The notes beneath the pieces were generated by a model. That model was not told the origin of the DNA. It ran no database searches and worked only from the letters and a program-made list of their open reading frames with translations. A stretch of DNA of 12,621 nt from an uncultured Acidobacteriota bacterium (GTDB taxonomy: Bacteria > Acidobacteriota > Terriglobia > Terriglobales > Acidobacteriaceae), in NCBI GenBank assembly GCA_903832475.1, contig CAILBQ010000403.1, forward strand, positions 1 to 12,621, read 5' to 3'. A program made the position numbers and the translations under genes. The stretch's first letter is position 1. Each line of letters begins with the position of its first letter. Below, piece after piece: positions 7,159 to 12,621 of the stretch.

Positions 7159-9534
7159 TCATTTTGGAGAATGGGCGAAGAGGCCGATGCGCGCGGGCCC
7201 GAGCTGTTTGGGCGTGGTCGCGGGTGCGCCTGTAATGAGCTGAATGTCGGGCGTTGCAGCGCCGTGGAGATGGACCTGATAGTTGGCGCCGGCGATCACT
7301 GAAAACTCGAGGGTCGCGGCAGTGGATGAGGAGAGGACAGCCTTGCCGGTTTTCGCGACGATGACATCCACGGGCTGCCCGGGCCAGGGGTTGCGCAGCT
7401 TGATACGCTGGCTGGAGCCAGATTCAAGGATGAGCGTGGTGACGGCGCCGTTGCGGGTCTGAATGGCAACCCAGGATTGCGCGCGGATGGGCAGGCGGGC
7501 ATCGACGTCCCAGCCGGGTGGAAGGGCTGGTGCGATGCGCAGGAGTCCGTCGTAGTCCTGGACCAGGCCCTCGGGGAGCGTGGCGGCCACGATGCCGGAC
7601 TCTTCGACGTAGAACTCTTCCCCTTCCGGCGACCACTTGGCCATGCCGTTGGGAAAGCCCTGATACTTCTTCGTCATTTCAATGAGAGTGGACGCGACTT
7701 CAGGGCCGAGGCCGAGACGGGCAGCCTGCAGCGGATCGTAGCTCCAATCAACAGCGTTGCGGTTGGGGCGTTGCTCGAAAGTGCGCTTCGCGAGTGAGAA
7801 AAGCGGCGAGGTGTCGCCGATGAGGCCGTAGGGCCAGACGGGTTCGAGTCCGAGATTTTCGATGTTGTGAATCTCGGCTTCGGGTTGGTAGGAGCTGGCC
7901 AGGACGTCGGTGTTTTCGGCATCGGCGGAAGGCGGCAGAAGCGAGAGCTTGCCTGTGGGTTGTGTCCTGGGGAAGTCGGGCGTTTCGGGAAGCGCGGCTT
8001 TCAGCTGGGCAACTAACTCTGCATCTTTGTGCAGGAGTGGGGCGGCTTCGATGACGGCTGGGTAAAGAGTCCGGATGGCAGAGAGATCGGTGATCGGGTC
8101 GATGACGTCCCACTGATTTTCGTGCGCGTTGGAGGGGCTGGTGTGGAGCAGGCCGTCAGGACCTGGCTTCTGGTAGGCAAGCAGGAAGCGGGCGGCCGCG
8201 GCCATCAGCGGATAGTGATCCGCGAGGAAGCTGCGGTCGTTGGTGGCCAGGTATTGCTTCCATACCCAGAGGGAGACCTCGGCACCGGTCGAAATGGTGC
8301 GGGCGTTGTAGTAGGGACGGAAGCCGGCATCGCAATCGTTGGCCGTGGAGGGCGGATTCCAGCCTGCTTCGTACTCGTAGCCGGGGCCGTTGAAGCGCAT
8401 GGTCTCCGGGACGCAGACGCCGGGGAGATGGTTCATGTGCTGAAAGGTCCAGTCTTCGATGTCGGCCAGGTCGCCGCTGTAGAGATGGAAATAGGGAGCG
8501 TTGAGTTCGGGGAGGCCGGCCGAGAGGTTGGCGGCGACCTGCATGCGCAGGTTCCAGTGCCAGAAGGCGGAAGGGTCCCACTTGTGGATGTCGCGGGCTG
8601 AGGAGATCATGTCGGCAACGCCGGCCTGGGAGCCGGGGTATTCGTAGCCTTTTTCGATGGCGGCAACGTAGAGATAGATTGCGCGCAGATTTTCGAGGTA
8701 TTCGCCGGAGCCGTCGGGCGAGGTGATTTTGAGTAGCGCGGCGCGGTTCCAATAGGCTTGCCACCAGGATTGGTGAGCGGAGGAAGGTTCAGCGAGCAGT
8801 GCTTTCGCGGCGATAGTCCGCGCGACGCCTTTGCCGTCGTAATGAGGAGCAGCGGCGAGGATGCGAAAATGGCCGTCGGAGTAGGGCTTGAAGGTGAGTG
8901 TGATGGTGACAGGGTCAGTCACGGCGGCGGAGACTTCGCGGGCGTCGGCGGTGATGGCGGAAAGGGAGCCGAATGCGCGATGAGAAGCTCCGGGATGTTT
9001 ATCGTCGAGCCAGGATTCGGCGAGGAGTCCAGAGGAACCGGAGACTGTAGCTGTCGGCGTGCGCGGTGACCAAAGCCTGAGGATGGCGGTCTGCGTCTGG
9101 TCCGGCTTGGCGCCGGTGACATCGATGATCAGGGTGTCTGTCGATTGCTGGACGTAGGCTTTGGCGGACATCCCTTCGCCCTGTTCGCGGAATTCCTGTT
9201 TATACAAGTCGACGCGGCCGGAGTAATCGGCGGCGTGGATTAGCGGTGCGAGGCCGGGGAGAACGACCTGCCCCGACGACAGGCGATCAGGAAGGGTGTC
9301 GTTGCGGTTGAGCTGGGCGGTGAAGCCGTCGGCGGACCAGACGGCTACGCCGAGTCGTCCGTTGCCGAGGGGCATGGCTTCGGTGCGGTCCAGATTGGGC
9401 CGGGCAAGAACGATGTCGGAGCGGCCGATGACCGATTCTGTGTTGACGCGGAAAACGCCGTTTTGCCAAGCCGATTGTGGGAAGGCGGCCGCGGGGAGGA
9501 GGATTAGACAGATGCTAAGCAAGGACTTGGACAC
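7159..9534 (-). CDS. Secreted GH95-like glycoside hydrolase (alpha-L-fucosidase-related)
   Basis: A protein of 791 aa from GTG at 9532-9534. Residues 1-21 form a signal peptide (VSKSLLSICLILLPAAAFPQ, read with Met first). An N-terminal beta-domain carries the GH95 hallmark MPLGNGRLGVAVW (about 54-66) followed by QLNRNDTLPDRLS (compare the family's QLNEDTLWSG). An (alpha/alpha)6 core follows, with FWHWNLRMQVAAN (about 324-336), TSPSNAHENQW (about 465-475) and VEESGIVAATLPEGL (about 643-657). Then LLRIAPALPPGW leads into a C-terminal beta-domain. GH95 enzymes invert alpha-L-fucosyl or alpha-L-galactosyl linkages. Here the family NxN pair appears as N-L-R and the IDGNFG region as VEESGI, so substrate and mechanism may differ. 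GTG is preferred to TTG at 9559-9561 because it starts the signal peptide and has AGGAG 4 nt upstream. The fold assignment is good, the specificity open. Confidence 0.82.
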   Translation of the reverse strand: MSKSLLSICLILLPAAAFPQSAWQNGVFRVNTESVIGRSDIVLARPNLDRTEAMPLGNGRLGVAVWSADGFTAQLNRNDTLPDRLSSGQVVLPGLAPLIHAADYSGRVDLYKQEFREQGEGMSAKAYVQQSTDTLIIDVTGAKPDQTQTAILRLWSPRTPTATVSGSSGLLAESWLDDKHPGASHRAFGSLSAITADAREVSAAVTDPVTITLTFKPYSDGHFRILAAAPHYDGKGVARTIAAKALLAEPSSAHQSWWQAYWNRAALLKITSPDGSGEYLENLRAIYLYVAAIEKGYEYPGSQAGVADMISSARDIHKWDPSAFWHWNLRMQVAANLSAGLPELNAPYFHLYSGDLADIEDWTFQHMNHLPGVCVPETMRFNGPGYEYEAGWNPPSTANDCDAGFRPYYNARTISTGAEVSLWVWKQYLATNDRSFLADHYPLMAAAARFLLAYQKPGPDGLLHTSPSNAHENQWDVIDPITDLSAIRTLYPAVIEAAPLLHKDAELVAQLKAALPETPDFPRTQPTGKLSLLPPSADAENTDVLASSYQPEAEIHNIENLGLEPVWPYGLIGDTSPLFSLAKRTFEQRPNRNAVDWSYDPLQAARLGLGPEVASTLIEMTKKYQGFPNGMAKWSPEGEEFYVEESGIVAATLPEGLVQDYDGLLRIAPALPPGWDVDARLPIRAQSWVAIQTRNGAVTTLILESGSSQRIKLRNPWPGQPVDVIVAKTGKAVLSSSTAATLEFSVIAGANYQVHLHGAATPDIQLITGAPATTPKQLGPARIGLFAHSPK

Positions 9535-9577
9535 AGGGCTCCTGACGCAGATAGAAAGCAAGCGAGAACAACCGAAT

Positions 9578-9608
9578 TGTACCTGCGGCTCTGGAGGCCG
9601 CGGGTACA
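9578..9608. promoter_or_regulatory. Inverted repeat 44 bp upstream of the GH95-like gene
   Basis: TGTACCTGCGGC (9578-9589) pairs with GCCGCGGGTACA (9597-9608) over 12 bp, with one G-T mismatch (a wobble pair in RNA) and a 7-bp loop. The - strand sequence TACAAT (9576-9581), which could be a -10 box, runs into the left arm. The element could be an operator for a glycan-responsive regulator or a 5' leader hairpin. No T-run follows it, so it is not an intrinsic terminator. Confidence 0.45.
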
Positions 9609-9649
9609 GGTCCTTGTCGAACCCCGTCTACCGGTGCGCATAGGCTTGA

Positions 9650-9985
9650 ACTGCGGTAAATTCAGTCGCCAGAGTAAGGGTATGCCGCCCGCCGTCTCAA
9701 TCTGTTGCTGTCATCCAGCGGGTTGCGGCGCTTCAACTAGGGGTAGAAGACGAGAGCGCCACAGTGTCATCGCCCGAGGCTATCGAAAAGATAACTCCCG
9801 GAGAACCGGTGATTACGCCCAGAACTCTAACTCGCCCTGCGCAGGTGCATCGACGATGATGCATCAATCCAGGATTGCTGACGATACGCGCGATACCGGA
9901 TACTAATCCGATAGATACCCCAGACAATATGGGCATGAGTGATTTGACCTCGAAAACCGACGTGCTTCCTAGACTCGCTAAGTAG
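9650..9985 (+). pseudogene. Possible relic open frame interrupted by one TGA
   Basis: The frame is open for 112 codons apart from TGA at 9857-9859. The first part reads like a protein (for example VIQRVAALQLGVEDESATVS), with possible GTG starts such as 9764. I recognise no family, there is no Shine-Dalgarno, and codon use is less GC-biased than in neighbouring genes. It may be a decayed gene fragment or chance. Confidence 0.15.
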
Positions 9986-10043
9986 CTGGTCGCGGACGCC
10001 AAGTTGGTCGGAGCTTAACTAAGTACAGTTTCATTGGGAGGCT

Positions 10044-12368
10044 TCATCCAATCATTGAAGTCGACGGGATGAAAACGGTGAAAACCGTACCCGAAGGCTG
10101 AGCCATGACCCGGCTCCGAACCCGTATCGCGCCCGCATGCTTACGCACGATCCCATGAGATACCCAAAGTCCGAGTCCGATCCCAGTAGCTTCTTTGGTA
10201 GAGACGAAAGGCTCGAAGATGCGCTCCATAACTGCCGGCGAGATTCCGTGTCCCGAGTCGGCGACAACGATCTTCACGCCGTCCAGACCCTCCTTCGCCC
10301 AGCTCTTGGATCTCTTCACCCTCACACGAAGAGATCCGCCGTGCGGCATCGCGTCCATTGCGTTGCTGACGATGTTAGCGATGACCTGACGCATCTCGTC
10401 ACCGAGACAGATCGCAACCGCTCCCCGTTCGCACTCGGCGTTCACGCGGATGTCCTTACTCGCCAATCGTTGGCCGAAGAGAGCAAGGACCGAGTCGACG
10501 ATATCGCATATGTCGGTTGGCGCCGGTGAGTTCGACTGTTTATGGAACCGAAGAGTCTGTGTGGTGATGTGCGCGACTCGGTGCAGCTCCTCTTCGGCGG
10601 TCTGGAGATAGTTCTTTGTATCCGTCTTGAGCGAATCGTCCTGTAGTGCGAGATAAAGGCAGTTGGTGACGCCTGCCAGAGGATTGTTAATCTCATGTGC
10701 GATGCTGGCGGCGAGGCGGCCGGCGGTCGCCAGCTTTTCCGACTTGCGCAACGCATCCTCGGCCAATTTCTGCTCGTGAGTGTCCGTCAAACTTCCGATC
10801 CACCGCTCAATTTGATCCCCATCGTTCCTGAATGGAACTGCCCGAGCGAGGAAGTACCGGAACATGCCATCCTTCCGCCGCAAACGGAATTCGTTCAAAT
10901 AAGGCTCTCCGGTTTCGACTGAGTGGTTCCAGATTTTCAGTGTCGAGGCAAGATCATCCGGGTGCACCAGTTCCGGCCACTGAATGTTTGTTCTCTCGGC
11001 TTCGGTCACGCCCAGATAATCCAGGTAGCGCTGATTGCAGTACGTGTTCTCGCCCATCGCATCGGTCATCCATATAAGCTGGGGCAGGCTATCGGCCAGT
11101 ACACGAAAGCGTTCCTCGCGCTCTCGCAGCCCGCGTTCCGCGAGTTTCTGGTCGTGAATATCCGTACAACTGCCTATCCAGCGCTCTATATTTCCGGCTT
11201 CGTTGCGCACGGGAACTGCACGGGCAAGAAAATGCCTGTATACGCCGTCGTGCCGGCGCAGACGGTACTCGACCTGATATGGCTCGGATCGCACTATAGA
11301 TTCGCGCCACGCGCCGAAGGTATTTTCGACGTCCTCCGGATGGAAGCGTTCCCGCCACAAGGGGATATTCGAATCGCTCGCGTCGAGCCCGAAGTACTCG
11401 AAGACACGTTGATTGCAATACGTGGTTTCGCCCTTGGAGTTAGCCATCCAGATCAGTTGGGGCAGGCTTTCCGCCAAGGCACGAAAGCGCTCCTCGCGTT
11501 CTCGCAATTCGCGCTCTGTTTCCTTCTTTTCAGTCACATCCCGGAAGTAGATGGAAATGCCGTGCTCCGATGGATAGCAGTGACATTCGAACCAGGTGTT
11601 CAGCGGTTCCGGATAGAAGTTATCGAAGTGCCGTGGAATCCCGGTTTCTACAGCCCAGCGGTACTGTTTGCCAAACTCCGATTCCGCTGCATGCGGAAAG
11701 AGTTCCCACTGCGTCTTGCCAATCATCTCCTCCGGCCGCATAGCTACGATTCGCGCCGCCTGGTCGTTCACATAGGTGTACCGGCCCTGCTTGTCCAAAA
11801 GCACCAACCCATCTGTCGTGCTTTCCAGTACGTTCGTCAGGTTTGCAGCGATGGAGTCACGCTCGCGTTCAGCTCTTAGCTTCGCCGTAACATCGTGGGA
11901 AACGACAAGGATGCCGCAAACCGCGCCCGTCGCGTCGCGAACGGGACTATAGCTGTATGTCCAGTAGAAATCCGTCAGGATCCCCTGCTGCAAGATCGGA
12001 ATGAGTTCGTTCTCAAAGTAAAGTTTTGCACCCTGCTCCAGAACAGACCTCAGCTTCGGTGCCAAAATGTGCCAGGCCTCTGGCCAACAGTCTTGCCCGG
12101 TTCGGCCTAGGGCATCAGGATGCCTTTCCCCCTCCAGCGGAATGCACGCATCGTTGTAAAGTACGACCATCTCCGGCCCCCAGATCAGGAGCATGGGAAA
12201 CTGGCTCTCCAGCATCATATTGATCGCGCAGAGTAGGGTTTCGGACCATCCGGATATCGGGCCGATCGACGTGGTTTCCCATGGGTGCCGGTGTATCCGC
12301 TCGGCCATCTCCCCGTCGGCGAAGATACGTGCACTGATAGGCTTCAAGGGATTTTCGTCAAACTGCAT
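10044..12368 (-). CDS. Soluble four-PAS sensor histidine kinase
   Basis: A protein of 774 aa without membrane segments, so cytosolic. Numbering is from ATG 12366-12368. An N-terminal PAS-like sensor (about 15-165) carries MLLIWGPEMVVLYNDA and FYWTYSYSPVRD, a module common at the N-terminus of multi-PAS kinases. PAS 2 is about 178-281. PAS 3 (about 292-409) and PAS 4 (about 416-534) are clear tandem duplicates, each with LREREERFR, SLPQLIWM, TYCNQR, FLARAVP and IERWIGS. HisKA carries the H-box AHEINNPL with His558. HATPase (about 654-769) has IANIVSNAMDAM, DSGHGI (G1, from 704) and TGIGLGLW (G2). Catalytic residues are intact. A TTG at 12459-12461 would lengthen it by 31 residues, but those bases form the -35 of a good promoter and the extra residues are not domain-like. 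No response regulator is adjacent. Base composition differs from the left part of the window. Confidence 0.9.
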   Translation of the reverse strand: MQFDENPLKPISARIFADGEMAERIHRHPWETTSIGPISGWSETLLCAINMMLESQFPMLLIWGPEMVVLYNDACIPLEGERHPDALGRTGQDCWPEAWHILAPKLRSVLEQGAKLYFENELIPILQQGILTDFYWTYSYSPVRDATGAVCGILVVSHDVTAKLRAERERDSIAANLTNVLESTTDGLVLLDKQGRYTYVNDQAARIVAMRPEEMIGKTQWELFPHAAESEFGKQYRWAVETGIPRHFDNFYPEPLNTWFECHCYPSEHGISIYFRDVTEKKETERELREREERFRALAESLPQLIWMANSKGETTYCNQRVFEYFGLDASDSNIPLWRERFHPEDVENTFGAWRESIVRSEPYQVEYRLRRHDGVYRHFLARAVPVRNEAGNIERWIGSCTDIHDQKLAERGLREREERFRVLADSLPQLIWMTDAMGENTYCNQRYLDYLGVTEAERTNIQWPELVHPDDLASTLKIWNHSVETGEPYLNEFRLRRKDGMFRYFLARAVPFRNDGDQIERWIGSLTDTHEQKLAEDALRKSEKLATAGRLAASIAHEINNPLAGVTNCLYLALQDDSLKTDTKNYLQTAEEELHRVAHITTQTLRFHKQSNSPAPTDICDIVDSVLALFGQRLASKDIRVNAECERGAVAICLGDEMRQVIANIVSNAMDAMPHGGSLRVRVKRSKSWAKEGLDGVKIVVADSGHGISPAVMERIFEPFVSTKEATGIGLGLWVSHGIVRKHAGAIRVRSRVMAQPSGTVFTVFIPSTSMIG
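10752..11507 (-). repeat. Tandem duplication of a PAS/PAC module within the second kinase
   Basis: Two copies of about 125 codons sit head to tail: about 11507-11133 and 11129-10752. Shared blocks in order are LREREERFR, SLPQLIWM, TYCNQR, a HPEDV/HPDDL step, GEPY or SEPY, YRLRRHDG/FRLRRKDG, FLARAVP and IERWIGS. DNA identity remains visible in places, for example CGTTCCTCGCGCTCTCGCAG against CGCTCCTCGCGTTCTCGCAA on the + strand. The duplication is therefore recent to moderate in age. Confidence 0.8.
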
Positions 12369-12430
12369 GTTGAGGCTCGCCCTGTGAGCATGACGCCTCC
12401 AGTCCACCCTATTGTGACTGCAGTCCGTAA

Positions 12431-12461
12431 ATTTTATCGAGGAGATGCGGGTGTGGGTCAA
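12431..12461 (-). promoter_or_regulatory. Sigma-70-like promoter for the second kinase
   Basis: On the - strand TTGACC (12456-12461) is followed 19 nt later by TAAAAT (12431-12436). Shifting the -10 frame to ATAAAA or GATAAA gives spacings of 18 or 17. Transcription would start near 12424, leaving a leader of about 56 nt before the ATG at 12368. This is the best promoter match in the window, and it rules against the TTG at 12461 as a start codon. Confidence 0.55.
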
Positions 12462-12621
12462 GCGATAAAGACTCGAGGCCCGTCCCTATTCCATCGAACA
12501 ACAAAAAGTCCCGCCTTCACACCGCGCCGTCAAGACGCGGTGGTTGCCGATGGACTGGCTTCCCCTCGGGGCGATATCTCTCACCGTCAACCGATACAAG
12601 CCAAATCACTCACCGACGCTC
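12462..12621. other. Right-edge region, no supportable gene
   Basis: It contains a 7-bp hairpin, CACCGCG (12520-12526) with CGCGGTG (12536-12542), and, 12 nt beyond it on the - strand, a run of five T's (12503-12507). That is too far for a standard terminator, but a leftward gene could end near here: a - strand frame from the edge stops at 12587-12589. On the + strand an ATG at 12550 opens a 24-codon frame to the edge. Neither can be judged from this window. Confidence 0.4.

Larger units (their letters stand above)
9535..10043. other. 509-bp intergenic region, no convincing gene, lower GC
   Basis: This separates the GH95-like gene from the second kinase; both point left, so it holds the GH95-like promoter and the kinase's 3' end. 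A 12-bp inverted repeat lies at 9578-9608. GC falls locally (27 of 60 bases at 9901-9960). Four GATAC pentamers cluster at 9883, 9892, 9899 and 9914, and TGCATC/GATGCA arms lie at 9846-9863. A + strand frame from 9650 to 9985 is open except for one TGA at 9857. A - strand frame at 9733-10002 (89 aa) matches nothing I recognise, has no membrane or signal features and no good ribosome site. No sigma-70 promoter is clear. Confidence 0.6.

Noticed and set aside
9585..9650. tRNA-like segment with GTCGAACCCC
   Set aside because: No acceptor or anticodon stem can be paired around it; the resemblance is limited to a T-arm-like string.
9733..10002. 89-aa leftward frame in the gap before the second kinase
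   Set aside because: No recognisable family, no ribosome site, no signal or membrane feature, and low-GC spacer-like composition.
12503..12542. Intrinsic terminator for a leftward gene entering from the right
   Set aside because: The T-run is 12 nt from the 7-bp stem, too far for the standard arrangement.
12550..12621. Possible start of a rightward gene at the right edge
   Set aside because: Only 24 codons are visible, without a family signature, and a hairpin lies just upstream.

Overview
The window reads as a piece of an Acidobacteriota chromosome (class Terriglobia, Granulicella/Terriglobus/Edaphobacter-like). I infer this from about 60% GC, from the protein families present (GH92 and GH95-like secreted glycosidases, soluble multi-PAS histidine kinases, DoxX and YceI proteins) and from a characteristic kind of intergenic repeat. 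No rRNA, tRNA, CRISPR array, insertion sequence or phage gene was recognised.

Layout, left to right. At 1-1077 there is a leftward pair: a secreted YceI-family protein followed by a MarR-family repressor that is cut by the left edge. A 254-bp divergent intergenic region holds a near-perfect 20-bp palindrome at 1271-1290, the likely MarR operator. The rightward gene across it (1333-2574) is an MFS symporter whose TM7 motif resembles the Jen1/sialate:H+ type. Next comes a convergent intergenic repeat (2586-2669). It is followed by a leftward pair, a two-PAS histidine kinase (3139-4569, perhaps with a damaged 5' end) and a small DoxX-like membrane protein (2698-3069).

The centre is a carbohydrate-degradation block. 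A secreted GH92 alpha-mannosidase-like enzyme (4869-7151, rightward) meets tail to tail, 7 bp apart, a secreted GH95-like enzyme (7159-9534, leftward) whose catalytic motifs are not canonical. Both have export signals, so they probably act on host or plant glycans in the periplasm or outside the cell. No SusC/SusD pair or sugar transporter dedicated to them is in view.

From about 9.6 kb the character changes. A 509-bp stretch with no convincing gene, lower in GC, separates the enzymes from a large leftward soluble kinase with four PAS-like modules (10044-12368). The strong G-over-C excess of the + strand seen up to there disappears or reverses. Both kinases are orphans in this window, with no response regulator beside them. 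The last 160 bp hold no gene that can be supported.

The best leads are: the MarR operator, which links repressor, YceI and symporter; a leader mini-ORF with a perfect Shine-Dalgarno that ends in a TGATG overlap with the GH92 start; the likely frameshift at the start of the first kinase; a promoter that sits where an automatic start call would begin the second kinase; and the unusual GH95-like active site. I see no clear multi-gene novel system.
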